This document shows positions 30,535 to 42,670 of a stretch of DNA of 64,000 nucleotides, piece after piece. Location: assembly GCF_035046485.1 (NCBI RefSeq), contig NC_085136.1, forward strand, positions 294,291,080 to 294,355,079, in the 5' to 3' direction. The notes beneath the pieces are model-generated. The model had not been told where the DNA came from. It searched no databases and saw only the letters and a list, made by a program, of their open reading frames with translations. The position numbers were made by a program, and so were the translations under genes. This stretch comes from Aedes albopictus (Eukaryota; Arthropoda; Insecta; Diptera; Culicidae). Position 1 is the stretch's first letter, and every line of letters begins with the position of its first letter.

Positions 30535-31014
30535 CAAGTCCAAGTCCAAGTCCAAGTCCAAGTCCAAGTCCAAGTCCAAGTCCAAGTCCAAGTCCAAGTC
30601 CAAGTCCAAGTCCAAGTCCAAGTCCAAGTCCAAGTCCAAGTCCAAGTCCAAGTCCAAGTCCAAGTCCAAGTCCAAGTCCAAGTCCAAGTCCAAGTCCAAG
30701 TCCAAGTCCAAGTCCAAGTCCAAGTCCAAGTCCAAGTCCAAGTCCAAGTCCAAGTCCAAGTCCAAGTCCAAGTCCAAGTCCAAGTCCAAGTCCAAGTCCA
30801 AGTCCAAGTCCAAGTCCAAGTCCACGTCCAAGTCCAAGTCCAAGTCCAAGTCCAAGTCCAAGTCCAAGTCCAAGTCCAAGTCCAAGTCCAAGTCCAAGTC
30901 CAAGTCCAAGTCCAAGTCCAAGCCCAAGTCCAAGTCCAAGTCCAAGTCCAAGTCCAAGTCCAAGTCCAAGTCCAAGTCCAAGTCCAAGTCCAAGTTCAAG
31001 TCCAAGTCCAAGTC
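30535..31014. repeat. 6-bp satellite CAAGTC (~80 units)
   Basis: Almost perfect; variants are ACGTCC near 30825 and AGCCC near 30920. It shares TCCAA with the neighbouring 11-bp unit, which suggests that one array seeded the other. Confidence 0.97.
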
Positions 31015-33090
31015 AAACCCAATGTATATTTAATCAATTTCTAAAACCATTTGAAGCTCCATATATCTAAAAGTGGAGTTTCTATTCCTGCTTGAAGATT
31101 CCAAATAAGACCCAGCACAGCTACAGTACGTAACCGTTCTCAGAAACCACGCGTTGTTATCTCAATAGGTGTGGTTAGAGCTGCCAAATGTTGGTCGCGT
31201 GCAGGCAAGCAACCATCTACTGTGGGTGGGTGGTTTCACGATTTCAATCAACTTTAAGTAAATCAACAATTAAACATAGCTCGGCACCGAGCGGAGGAGC
31301 GTAAGCAACAGCGACAGGTGCACCCAAAGTAAAACCTTTTTCGTATTTTATATTGCTAAAAAAGGTGGCAGGGCATTTCACGACATAACGTCCTTCAGAG
31401 CTTTGTTTTTTCGACCTTTTATTTCAAGACATAGGGTAGAAAACTCATAAAGTTTTTTGAAATGACGTAACATTGAGAGCGCATAACAATTCATTTTAAG
31501 TTATATTTAGATTATCGAATGAACTTTCAAATCTGACAGACTCTACTAGGGTGTCAACCCTCCCTCAGTCACCTCAAACAGATGAATTTGAGTTTACTTC
31601 CGAGCTCTCGGGGGATGGAAACGTCGTATTTGCCCAGTCTAATTGACTTCTGACTCCCGGCATGGCACCACGTGAGATGGGAAAGAGATGATGCGAGATT
31701 GGTTCGGGATAGCGATACTTGCGGAAGCGTTTGTTGGTTTCGCATTTCGTGCCAACATCTAGGTTCTACTCCGGTTAGTGAGATTCGGGGAATAATGATT
31801 GAGGAATCAATGTTTGGTTTGATTTGATGGGAAGGATGAGATACTGAGTATTTGGAATTTCATTATAAACTGATAGCGCTAGATAAATCTCTACAAACAC
31901 ATATAAATCATTTTTAGTTTCAGTTTCGATCTAGAATTGTATACAGTTCATGGCTTGAAATTCAAATACACAGTAGATTGTAGCAAGCATAAAGGTACAC
32001 ATCCTTGTTTGTTCAAGAATTTCAGATTCTGCTCCTAGGCAACGATTTTTCTCAGTTCACGATAGTGAAAGAGCTCAACATTACAAAGCAGGGAAGCACG
32101 TTCAGTTCGATTTCCAAAAAAAAGCATGAAAGAGATTCTTAAATTAAATTTTCACGACCAAACAATCAAAGACTTTCCCTGCAGCGTGGCTTATCCTCTT
32201 CCAACGGAGCTGCATTGAAAGCCACCCATCTGAATCACTGTCATCGCATTACCTAATAAATCTCCGAATCAGTGGACTTCCTTCAGATTCGTCCACCGAC
32301 CACCACTAGCTAGCAGTAAGCAACTGGACCTCTGGTTCCAAAACGAGAGGTGGAAAATAATATCCGATTACAACGATCACAAACGAACGAGAAAAAGAAG
32401 AGGAACTTTTCACAATCACCTACTTTCCCAATGCTGACTGTTGGAAAAATAGAATTTGTAGAAAAAAAACATCATAATTCCTGTTGACAGTCAGCTTTTA
32501 TGGCTCTGTCCGCATTTCGCTTTGTTCGCACTCAATGCAGCGTAAGTTTCCTGGTACGGTGGAGAGAACTAGAATGGAGCCAAAGCAACATTCACAAACG
32601 TTGCATATTTTTCGGTGACGAAAACTGGAGCGAACATTTCTTCTGCTTCCTGTACATGGGAAGGGTACCCTACCATGGATATAACGGTCACCTACTTGAC
32701 ATGGACTTGGACTTGGACTTCAGTGTGCAAAAGGCTCTTTAAGTCTTGACAAAATTGGAAAATGGTAATTCGCCAATTGCTGAATAATTAGTACTGAAAT
32801 TCCTGTTTTTATTTGTTTTTTTTTTTCGTGTAAAATTGCACGGCAGAAGAAACATATCCAATGATCAGGTCATATGAATTAATATAAATAAATATTCTTT
32901 ACTCACATCTCTTTGGAACAACCGAACAAATCTCTGTGAATGTCCCTCTGAATAAAGAGAATTTACTTAGTTTTATTCATAAAAGGCCTTACGTCTACAC
33001 CCAGCCACTTTACATACTTATCTGATCGATTCTCGCTAACTGTCGAATGGTTAACTCCCGTAGTCGAAATTTTAAATTATCTATTCCAAA
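31015..33090. other. Non-repetitive sequence, no gene recognised
   Basis: No visible repeats other than a short run GGACTTGGACTTGGACTT near 32703-32720, the 6-bp satellite unit on the opposite strand. Open frames up to 80 codons lack motifs. Possible host intergenic or intronic DNA. Confidence 0.45.
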
Positions 33091-33092
33091 TA

Positions 33093-34012
33093 CAGGGGAT
33101 GGCCAAAATGTTTGGGATAGGCAACTTTTTTTCTCTCACAAAAAAGTTCAAAATGCTATAACTTTTCATAGAGTGCATCAAAAAATCTCAAATTTTGACT
33201 GTTTGTCAATCTATTATATGTGCATCATTGGTACAAATTTGGGCTCGATTGATCAATCTTTCGCAAAGTTATAACCGTTCGGGTAAAACACTATTTTTTA
33301 AACAACTCATTTTTGAGCTGTCATATCTCGGAAACCAGTGAACCGAATTGAATGAAATTTTAAACGTACACTAACGATGTACAAATGCTTCACAAACTAT
33401 TAAAACATTGATACTTTTTGAACGTTGAAAAAAGTTATCATAGATTGACACTTTTTGGATTTTTCTCGAAAAAATGTATTTTTTTATGTCAATGTCAATA
33501 AATTTTAGTGTTGATGTCCAAAGATTTTCCACTTCTGTTCTCAAGTTATCTTTAATCAGATATATTAGAGCCTATTTAGATTGAAAGAAGAACACATTTA
33601 GTAATTTTGTGTGGTATTGTAAATTTGGCTTATTTTCCTCTATATGGGTAAAAATTTCAACCCGGTATAACTTAATTCGCCGTGAGGAAATATTACATTT
33701 TATAACGTTGTATTAAGTACCAGTATAATGTTGATAAACGTTAAAAAATTCATTCATTTCGGTTCACTGGTTTCCGAGATATGACAGCACAAAAATGAGT
33801 AGTCTAAATAATAGTGTTTTGCCCGAACGGCTCTAACTCCGCGAAAAATTATTCAATCGAGCCCAAAATTGTACCAATGATGCACATATAACAGGTTGAT
33901 AAACAGTCAAAATTTGAGATTTTTTTATGCACTCTATGAAAAGTTACAATATGTTGAACTTTTCCGTGAGAGAAAAAAAGTTGCCTATCCCAAACATTGT
34001 GACCACCCCCTG
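33093..34012. mobile_element. 920-bp TA-flanked element with ~280-bp inverted repeats
   Basis: The left end CAGGGGATGGCCAAAATG and the right end (inverse of CAGGGGGTGGTCACAATG) are followed by matching inverted text including TTTGGGATAGGCAACTTTTT. The arms extend to about 33375 and 33745. TA flanks both sides (33091-33092, 34013-34014). This fits a Tc1/mariner-superfamily non-autonomous element. No transposase frame is present. Confidence 0.85.
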
Positions 34013-34059
34013 TATGTCAGATTTTTATGTACAAGCTTCATGGGATTTTCAGAAAAGTT

Positions 34060-35235
34060 TGGGGAAGGGTTGTGCTTGCTAGAGTGTTTCAGAGATTTTC
34101 AGAGGGGTATCAAGACTTTTCAAGGGGTCCGAAGGGGTTTCCGGGTGATTGAAGACTACACTCCCTGGAAGCAATCAACGGTCATTAAATTCTTTGAAAT
34201 TCCCGTGAATTCCCCTGAGATTCTCTGGAATACTTTTAGAACGGCCTTGTAACGCTTCCCTGCACTGCCTCTGAACACACATGAAATCCCCTAAAATCCA
34301 CTGAAACTTCCTTGGAACGTCCTTGATACACTCTGGAACAACTACCTTCACATCCCCTATACTCCTCTGAGCCTCCTGAACACCCGTGGAATCTTCAGAA
34401 ATTCCCTTGATCACCACAGAAACGCTCCTGTAACTTCTCGAAAACCCATGAAACTCTTTGGAAAACCCCTGGAGTGCTCATAAGGTCCCCCTAAAATCCT
34501 CTGGAAAACCTCTCGAACAACCTTGAATCGCTTTGAAATCGTTGGAACGCTCCAGAAGCCCTTTGAAGCTCCTATGAACGTCTTCGAAACACACTGAAGC
34601 TTCATGGAACGCCTATAAAACCCTCTAAGATCTTCTAGGACACCCTTGGAACGTTCCTGAAACCTCATGAAACCCCCTACAATCCTCTGGAACACCCCTG
34701 AATCGTCTAGCATGCGCAACTTTTTCTTTTTTCTAACTCACTCTCGTAAACAAACACGAGAAAAAAAATAGAGGCGGGCACTTGCCCCTCTTTTATCTCT
34801 CTCTTTCTTGTGTTCATAAAAGAGAAGAAGCGAGAAAAAAGAAAAAGCTGCGCATGGTAGTGCCTGGAACGCCCTTGAAGCCCCTTCAAAACCCTAGTAA
34901 TACTTCTGAAACCCTTGGAACACTCTGAAACTCCCTGAAGCACCCTTGGAACGCCCATGGAACTCCAGAAATCTCAAGGAATACGTTTGGAATCTCCTGA
35001 AAAATCCCTGAAATCCAATGGAATACCCTGAAACCTCCTGGAATGGAGCTGTCCTTGAAGCCTCTTTTAAACCTTTACCTCTACCTCCTGGAACCTTAAG
35101 TAATACCCCTGGAACGACCCTGAGCCTCCTGTACTCCCAAGAAACCCATTGAAACACCCTCTGCATCACCACGGGAACGCTTCTGAAATCCCAGAACGCT
35201 ACTTAAGTCCCCTGAAAACCCCTGGAACGCTCCTC
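34060..35235. repeat. Degenerate CCTGGAACGC / CCTTGAAAC tract
   Basis: Loose repeats of CTTGGAACG, CCTGAAAC and CCTCTGGAAC without a strict period; part is the inverse of the GCGTTTCAGG texture at 12-13 kb. Minus-strand open frames across it (34175-35172) come from the composition. Confidence 0.65.
34711..34856. mobile_element. 146-bp inverted-repeat MITE
   Basis: CATGCGCAACTTTTTCTTTT on the left is the inverse of the right end (AGAAAAAAGAAAAAGCTGCGCATG at about 34833-34856). It interrupts the degenerate tract. A related single end, TAGCTTTTTCTTTTTTCTTG, is at about 39209-39228. Confidence 0.7.
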
Positions 35236-36035
35236 AAACGATTTGAGTGTATTTTGTACGTTGGAATATAAGGTAAATTGACAAAAATAAATCTGCCACT
35301 CAGGCTAACAATGTTCAAGAAATAAATCAAAGATGCGAAAAGGAAACATGATAAAAAAATACCAGATTGTTACGGGACGGACGGGTTTTAGAAAAATCTT
35401 TCCAGACAAACTCATTTTTTTGGTGGAGTAAGCTTGAAGCTGTAAATTTTTATTTAATTATTGCATGGATTTTTACAATTTTAGGTTAGCTTACAGTTTT
35501 AAGTTTTCTTCGTGACTGCCCGTCGTTTGTAACATTATTCTTCAATTTTTAATGTTGTAGGTAATTTTAATTTTCGTTTACAATATAGTTAAAGAAATTC
35601 ACATTTAATGTGGTAATACCTACTATTTTAAGGTAACTTTAGGGAAAAACAATTTTCAACAAATTCAGCACTAAATAATTCACTTGTTCGTTTTGTGGCT
35701 TTCTGTTCTGTTGTGTCAGAGGATTAGGTAGGTTATTGTTCTATGGATTGTCATTTGGTGACAGCGGTAGATTTGTTGTAGGGTCGGTAGTTGGTAGTGC
35801 ATCTACATGGGCGGTACTGAACGCCATGGGTTTGGTCGCGTACACAGATTAATCCACCTTTTGGTGATAGTTGTGCCTTTCTTGCCAAATATGTACCGTC
35901 TATCCCCGTTGGTTTGAACGACACCTCATGCAAACCAACGAGGTTATTTTTTTTTATTTCAACTTCTAGTTACCCTGTGGGCATCGAAAAACACACTGAT
36001 TTATTATTTTTCCGTCGCAATCCCTGTAAAAAAAA
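35236..36035. other. AT-rich sequence, no gene recognised
   Basis: The minus frame 35933-35751 (60 codons) has no family I recognise. No repeats stand out. Confidence 0.4.
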
Positions 36036-37110
36036 ATCCGAGACAAATGCATGAACGAATCGGGAGAAATCTAGTTGAAAATTTCCGGAATGTAAATCTG
36101 GAAGGATTCCCGGGAGGCCAGAAATCCCATACATACCTGAAATATTTCCGGGAGGTACCTCTGGGAAAAGGACGAGAAAATGCTGGAAGGAACCTTTTCA
36201 AGGATTCCGGGAACAGTTACTGGAAGAATCTCCGAAGAAGATAGATCCGAAATGAATCCAAAGAAGAGTTTCACAAGCAATCGGACTGATCGTAACAAAA
36301 ACACCTTCTTGGAAGGATTTCCAAAGAAATTCTTAAACATTTCCTGAAAGAATTCTGAATGGGCTCCGGAAAGAAATCCGGAACTGTTTTTTTGGAGAAT
36401 TCTGGTTAGAACCTATGAAGAATCTCCTAGTGTAACCGTTGGAACACCGTAAGAAGCACTGGAAAAAAGTCAAGGGGAAAATCCAGAAAAAAAAACCACA
36501 GAAATATGTGGAGGATTTGCGGTAGATGCCCCAGAAAATATTCCGGAATAATTACTAGGAAAAGCTCTGGGAGAAGTCCTTTGAATAATTCCAGAAGATG
36601 GCCCAGGAAGAATTTCAGATAGAATCGTGTAGGACTTCTGGTAGGGTTCTGTGGGAATATTTGGAGCAGCAATGTTTGGGAAGTGTGTGTAATGATTTTT
36701 TTAAGGAATCCCAAATCCATAATTGTTACAATGTCGGGGCAAATTTCACATAGAAATTCGGGATGAATCTTTACGAGAATACCGAGATCAATGCCTGAAA
36801 ATGTTCTAGGAGAAATATTTATAAGACTTTCTGGGAAAAATCCTGAAATCGCAATGAAATGCCTGGAAGAATCCAGGGAGAAAGCCTTGGAAGGATTCCA
36901 AAGAATTTCGGAAGCATTTTCTATAATAATTTCAAAATGAGTCCCTGCAAATATTTTTAGAGAAATTTCTAAAAAATTCCAGGAAGAATCATTGGCAAAT
37001 TGCAAAGGGAAGCCTTACAAACATCCCTCAAATTTTCGAGTAAAGTGTGGAATATTTCCGGGAGAATCTCTGGAAGAATTTTGGGGAGAAACAATTTGGT
37101 AGATATCAAA
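36036..37110. repeat. Degenerate GGAAGAATTCC / TCCGGGAG tract
   Basis: Loose repeats of AAGAATTCCGG, GGAATTTCTGG and GGAGAATC. A 192-codon minus open frame (37005-36427) runs through it, but its F/S/L/P-rich translation is what this composition yields. Confidence 0.6.
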
Positions 37111-37125
37111 TGGAGATACACTGGA

Positions 37126-37720
37126 ACCTCTTTTTATGCACATGGCTGGGACTAGTAGAATAACTAGCCACAGAATGTCAATGTCGCGAGTGTTCGTGTG
37201 ACAAACATCTAGTTTGCCACGCCCTTACAGCGTCAGTACCGGTCCTAAAAGTGTCAAATCAATTTTTATTACCGTCGTGCGGGGTGTCATTGGGCCAAAG
37301 CGGGGTGACATTGGGCCATTATTCCGCACGTTTAGAATACGATGGGAATGCATATTGTGTGCTTAACTACTAGAATACATAATTCTAAGATACTTTGCAT
37401 CCACCGTTGGATTCTCTGACTTATATTGTATCTGTGGGATCGATGGACCAATGTTACCCTCTAGGCCCAATGTCACCCCCAACGACGGTACCACAACAAA
37501 ACATCCACAATAAGATGTGTATTTAAAAAATAATGGACAAATACATCCGAGGTATGAAATAAAATTAATTAATTTATTGGCTACAGCGCCATCAGCATTC
37601 TAATTTCTCATACATCTACTCTGGGACTGCATAAATTAAAAATGTGCATTAATTAAAAAAATGGCATAAAAATAAGGAAATTTATGCATAAATTAAGTTT
37701 GGGCTTTAATTAGAGAATCT
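37126..37720. other. Possible pogo/Tigger-like fragment
   Basis: TA followed by CACTGGAACCTCTTTTTATGC at 37126 resembles the CACTGAAACCTCC end of the 11.3-14.2 kb element. TGCATAAATTAA is repeated near 37627 and 37684. The right end cannot be placed. It encloses the 217-bp MITE. Confidence 0.3.
37272..37488. mobile_element. 217-bp TA-flanked MITE (CCGTCGT ends)
   Basis: The left end CCGTCGTGCGGGGTGTCATT and the right end (inverse of CCGTCGTTGGGGGTGACATT) continue into GGGCC on both sides. TA lies outside (37270-37271, 37489-37490). The TSD and size fit a mariner-type MITE. Confidence 0.8.
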
Positions 37721-37744
37721 AGTTCGCAAGAACAGGTCTTGATC

Positions 37745-39190
37745 CTGGACAGTTGAGGTGGGGCTAAGGGAGTTCCCAGAAAGTTTCCAGAGAGCCCAAA
37801 AAGGGGGTTCCAAGAGGCTTCAGGGGCGTTTTAAGAGGTTGTTTCGGGGGATTTGAGGAGCCTTTTAAAGGTGGTCTGTCAAGATATTTTAGTGTTTTCA
37901 TGGGATTATGAGGAATTATGGGGTAATACAATAGTATTAAGTGGGTTTCACGGGCGTTCCAAGGGGCTTTAGGGGCAATTCAAGGGATCTCAGGAGACTT
38001 TGAAGGGCGTTGCAAGAGGTTTGAAGAGCAATTTAAGGTATTTCAGAGTCTGCTCTGAAACTTCCTGAAATTCCTAAAAAATCCCCTTAAACCCCCCGGA
38101 GACCACACCTGAGAGGCTTCGAAACCCCTGAGAACTCCTCCGTAACGCTTCCGTAACGCCTCTGAATTCCCCGAAAATGCTCTGAAACGTCTTGAAATGC
38201 CTCCAAAATCCCCTTAAACGACCTCGGACCCCATGTAACGCATCTGAGACGCTTCGAACCCCCTGAAAACTTCTCCGTAACGCTTCTGAATCCCACCGAA
38301 GAGGCTCTGAAATGCCCTGAAATGCCTTCAAAATCCGCCTTAGACCCCCTCGGACCCCATGTAACGCACCTAAGGGGCTCTAAATCCCCCGAAAACTCCT
38401 CCGTAACGCTTTCGTAACGCCTTTTAAACAAAAAATGCTCTGAAACGTCCTGAAATGCGTTCAAAATTCCCCTTAAATCCCCTCGGACCCCATGTAACGC
38501 ACCTGAGAAGCTCCGAACACCCCGAAAAATTCCTCCGTAACGCTTTCGTAACGCCTCTTAATCACGCCAAAAATGGTCTGAAACATTCTGAAATGCCTCC
38601 AAAATTCCCCTTAAATCCCCTCGGACCCCATGTAACGCACCTGAGAGGCTCCAAATCCCCCGCAAACTCCTTCGCAATGCTTTCGTAACGCCTCCTAATT
38701 CCGCAGAAAATGCTCTTAAACGTCCTGAAATGTCTTCAAAAACCCCCTCGAACCCCATGTAACGCACATGAGAGGCTCTGAACCCCACGAAAACTCCTCG
38801 TAACGCGTAAGTAAGGCCTCTGCATCCCACCGAAAATGCTCTGAAACGTCTTGAAATGTCTCCAAAATCCCCCTTAAACCTCCTCCGACCCCATGTAACG
38901 CACCTGAGAAGCTCCGAACACCTAGAAAACTCTTTCTTAACGTTTCCGCAATGCCTCTGAATCACGCCGAAAATGGTCTGAAACATCTTGAAATGCCTCA
39001 AAAAATTCTCCTAAACCAAAATCCTAAAAACGCTTCTGAAACCAGCCTAAAATGCTCTGAGACTTCCTGAAATGACTCCGAAACCCTGTTAAGACCCACT
39101 CGGACCCCATTTAACGTACATGAGACCTTCGGAAATACCCAAAAACGAACCTGTAACCTTCCTTTGCACTCCTCTGTAAACACCCCCCGG
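37745..39190. repeat. Degenerate tandem array, ~120-bp unit with GTAACGC blocks
   Basis: From about 38050 the unit reads CTCGGACCCCATGTAACGC, CACCTGAGAGGCTC, CGAAAACTCCTCCGTAACGC, CGCCTCTGAATC, AAATGCTCTGAAACG. Copies start near 38221, 38346, 38483, 38621, 38745, 38881 and 39098. It is the reverse orientation of a relative of the 12.1-13.2 kb array. Minus-strand open frames here are not genes. Confidence 0.75.
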
Positions 39191-39239
39191 CCACCGCATT
39201 GGCGAATCTAGCTTTTTCTTTTTTCTTGCTCACTTTCCT

Positions 39240-39835
39240 AAACAATATCTGAAAGAGTTACGAAATAGATCTCTAGTAAAATTAACAGAGTGATGAATTC
39301 CAGGAGAATGTAACTCAACCAACTCCGGGGAAAAAAATCCTTGGACGGATTTTGGGCGAAACCTGGGGAATCTTTGGAAAATTCCGAGAAGAGTTATTGG
39401 ATTACCCCAAGATGAAATCTCTAAATGAATACCGGGTAAAATGCTTGAGAAAATTCCGAAATAAATTTCAGCAAAATTTTTGGAAGGAGTTGCTAAGAAA
39501 ATTCTTTCGACTATTTTTGAAAAGAAATGCTGGAAGCATTTTGGGAACATTCTCTGGAATAATTTCAGAAAGAACCCTTGGAGCCATTTTCAGAAGGAGA
39601 GTCTAAGATTTCGAACAGAAACCTGTAAGCAATTCCGAGAAAAATCCGTGAAAGAGGAGAAATCCGGAAAGAATCTTTGAAATGAGGTTCGGAAGTAATC
39701 ACTAGGAGAACTTAAAAAAAACATCCCTGAGGGAAACAAGTAGTGAAAAGGTTTTGGAAGGAATTTATGTCAAAATTCAAGAGAAAATAAAAGAAAAATC
39801 CGGAATGCATCTTTTAGAGGATTCCGAGGGAAAAC
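39240..39835. repeat. Degenerate GAATTCC-type tract
   Basis: Same texture as 36.0-37.1 kb (AAATTCCGAGAAG, TTCTGGAATAATTTC). Opposed open frames only reflect composition. Confidence 0.6.
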
Positions 39836-39837
39836 CT

Positions 39838-41235
39838 TGTAACCGTTCAATGACTCGCACGAGGTTTTGATAAACAAGATGGCTTTAGCGCCACTCTCGC
39901 TAGGCAAGAGACCACCTGTCTTTTCTGAATTTGCCCGACTGTTTCTGAGACTATTCCCTCAGGTGACTCGTGTACGGGTATATTATATAGGGAAATACCA
40001 ACGTGACAAGCCTGTAGGTACGCCAAACTCCAGAACCTTTTCCTGAACTTGTTTATACCCGAACTTAAGCTCACTCAAATCAAACGTACGTAATTGAAGA
40101 ACAGAAGTCTGAAAGGTCAATCTACCACCAAAACAGAAACGGAATAAAGATATACGTAAAAGGGTGAATTCTCTAGGGAAATGCCCAAAACGGAATCAAC
40201 TGACTCTCAGAACTTCGAGCTCAAAAATTACATTTATTCAAGGAAAAAGGCTTATTCGGGTTGAACTTTAACGTAAATGTCTATAACGGGGAGCTAAACA
40301 CTATGGGAAACAAATCATGGCCATGAACAGAGTTTCCACGTACCTGCGCAGGTTTTTGTAGCGGTGCGGTGTCTCGATCTCCGATGCTGTCCTGGCCGCG
40401 GATTTCCCGGCCGTTGCTGACGAAGACGGCTCGTTCTGATGACGTTCGATTCGACGTCCTTGGTAGCGATGGCGGCAGATGGCTTGCGCGCGCAGCAATG
40501 CAGATTGAGCACGGGAAGATGGCCGAATTACGGTGCGGAGGAAGTGGTGGCTAGACGGAAGGCTTCCGATTTATTATCCACGAGAGCTTGGCACGGACAA
40601 AGTCGTGCTTCCCGGGTTGATCCTTCAAAGGTCAATAGGGACGCGACAGAGCCCAGCGACCTGGCTTCGTGTACTTAGGTTCCTGCTAGGCCGAGCGGGG
40701 AATGCCACGCCTTCTACTTCCCAAATTCGGACCTGGTCTGGCGTACGCTGATTAGCGACGTACGGGGGACCGAGCTCTCCGCTCTCTCCACCGGGGTTTT
40801 TGATGTGTAGTGGAGTCGACGACGGTTTTTGGCGACCGTCGGAGTTGTTTCATTCGACTTTGACGACGAACCTCACTTCTCTCCGTTTAACTGCCTAGAA
40901 AGGCGGGCCTCAGCGGACACCCGAGCTCTATTCCGTCCTTTTTATGTACTAAAAATAAGTACGTTGTAGAAAGTCGCAAACAACGGTCTCGCAGACCGGA
41001 AACACGTACTAATAAAACTGTAGAGCAACAGAGAAAACGTTTAGAACACTTGAACCAGAGAATACACCATTTCACTGCATTACCTTCGGTACGTGACTCG
41101 AAAGGTCCGAAATTCATTATAACTTAGCTTCAAAACTTAATCTTCAAAAACCGCGATCACGTCTACACTCCAGCCGTGCAGCGAACGAAATGACCCAGCT
41201 TAAGTCATTTTGTTTCAAAGAAGCTTACTCTAACA
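39838..41235 (-). mobile_element. Probable LTR of an LTR retrotransposon (~1.4 kb)
   Basis: Read on the minus strand, the block starts TGTTAGAGTAAGC, ends GAACGGTTACA (TG...CA ends), contains AATAAA (near 40232) and is preceded immediately by a purine-rich AATAGGGGGAT like a polypurine tract. That places it as a 3' LTR with the element body to its right, but no pol coding survives there. It is GC-richer than its flanks. No matching second LTR lies in the window, so the call rests on end motifs only. Confidence 0.45.
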
Positions 41236-41850
41236 ATCCCCCTATTCATTTAGTATTGACCGTCCAGTTCCAAACTGTTCACGACCGTTCGAAACAGTCG
41301 GCGTTTCAAACGGTCGGTGAACGATTTGATAGCAAAAATGAGCGAGATAGATTTCGCGCGCAAACGCGTTTTCAAAAACATTCAATTGGTGGAACAAGGA
41401 CAGCTAACCGGTCGCCCTGATCAGCTGTTGCCGGCAGCCAAGCCGCCAGCTTTTTGGCGCGGAAATCGGGGGGTGTTCAGATGCAATGTTTATCACTCAA
41501 CAAATTCATGAAAATATTTTTTTTTGCAATAAATGTTTTAAATGATTTAAAGTGAGGTTTAATAAATGCAATTTATATTATTTCCAGGATAATTGCAAAT
41601 GTTTGTTATTCTGAAGACCTATACGTTTGAAATAATGATGTGCTTGAACAAATATGCTGATAAATTGGTTTTTGTAGAATACATCGATAATCCCTTCGAT
41701 ATTCGACGACTGTTCTGAACAGTTTCACAAACAGTCGGGATAATCCAACTTTGAAGTGAATACACAATAAATTGCGCCAACGAACTATTCGCAAGGCGAT
41801 TGGAATCAGTTGGCGCCTACCTATAGGTTCGTCAAGATGGTGTAATTGAG
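41236..41850. other. Segment beside the probable LTR, no gene recognised
   Basis: Holds inverted short motifs (ACCGTTCGAAACAGTC and AAACGGTCGGTGAACG near 41282-41327). The plus frame 41317-41511 has no recognised family. Confidence 0.35.
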
Positions 41851-41853
41851 ATA

Positions 41854-42296
41854 CAGGTCGGACTCGATTATCCGGGTGTCTCCAAAATTATTTCACCCCG
41901 GATAATCGAATCACCCGGATAATCGAGCCATGCTTCTTTTCTTTTATTTTTGATGTTCTTCAATCAAAAACTGTTCGTTTAACATAGAAGCTAACATACA
42001 TGACGTTATAGTGCCTTAACTTAACGTCAGGTATTATTATAATCATGTTTTTTGAAAATGAAATTTTAGCTGAAATATGTGAAAAAATAAAAACAATTTT
42101 CAAATAGGTTAAATCCAATTTTCAGGTGTTGTATTTGAGGTTTATTACATTTTTTGATATATTATAATCTTAAATCTCGTAAACAAAGCATAAACAAATT
42201 TTTCCCCAGATAATCGAGCCATTTTTGCCGGATAATCGAGCCCCGGATAATCGAGCCCCCGGTTAATTGAACCCCCGGATAATCGAGTCCGACCTG
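41854..42296. mobile_element. 443-bp TA-flanked MITE (CAGGTCGGACTCGATTATCC ends)
   Basis: CAGGTCGGACTCGATTATCC is perfectly inverted at the two ends, with TA outside (41852-41853, 42297-42298). Both subterminal regions repeat CCCGGATAATCGAGCC. This structure fits a pogo/Tigger-type (Tc1/mariner superfamily) MITE whose subterminal repeats would bind the transposase. The AT-rich core is non-coding. Confidence 0.9.
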
Positions 42297-42298
42297 TA

Positions 42299-42670
42299 CA
42301 TATTTTCAGGAGCCATTACTGTACTCACTACGTCGTTTATGGCATATGAGTTAGCCGAGACACAAACCAAAAGTCGACATACATAATTTATTGCTAACAC
42401 AAATCAGTCACGAGCAAATTCAGATTATATTGAGGGTTTAATTTAATTCAAAACATTTAGTCAATTTCTAAAAATATTCTAATAAACTAAAACTAAATTA
42501 AGCGAATTCAAAAGCATTTTGCTTAAAAAAGAGAAAAACGTCAAAACCGCTTTTCTATTCTCTATTCAATATAAGCAAATGTAATTCAACTTTTATTTTT
42601 CATTCTTAAATGTCAAGTGTGTGAATCAAAACCAAAACTATTTTACTTAAAGAAGAGAAAAACGTCAAAA
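42299..42670. other. AT-rich sequence with a short repeated phrase
   Basis: AAAGAGAAAAACGTCAAAAC occurs near 42526 and again near 42652; otherwise nothing is recognised. Confidence 0.45.

Noticed and set aside
27855..31014. Telomeric repeat
   Set aside because: Units do not match the arthropod TTAGG repeat, and dipterans lack it; the tract is interstitial.
29490..31044. Open frames of 72-271 codons in the 11-bp and 6-bp arrays (WIWIGFGLDLD and VQ or DL repeats)
   Set aside because: Pure translation of tandem repeats; several frames are open at once.
36427..37005. 192-codon minus-strand frame
   Set aside because: Lies in a degenerate GAATTCC-type tract; the translation is low-complexity F/S/P/L.
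38087..39001. Minus-strand frames of 77-147 codons
   Set aside because: Translations of the ~120-bp degenerate array.
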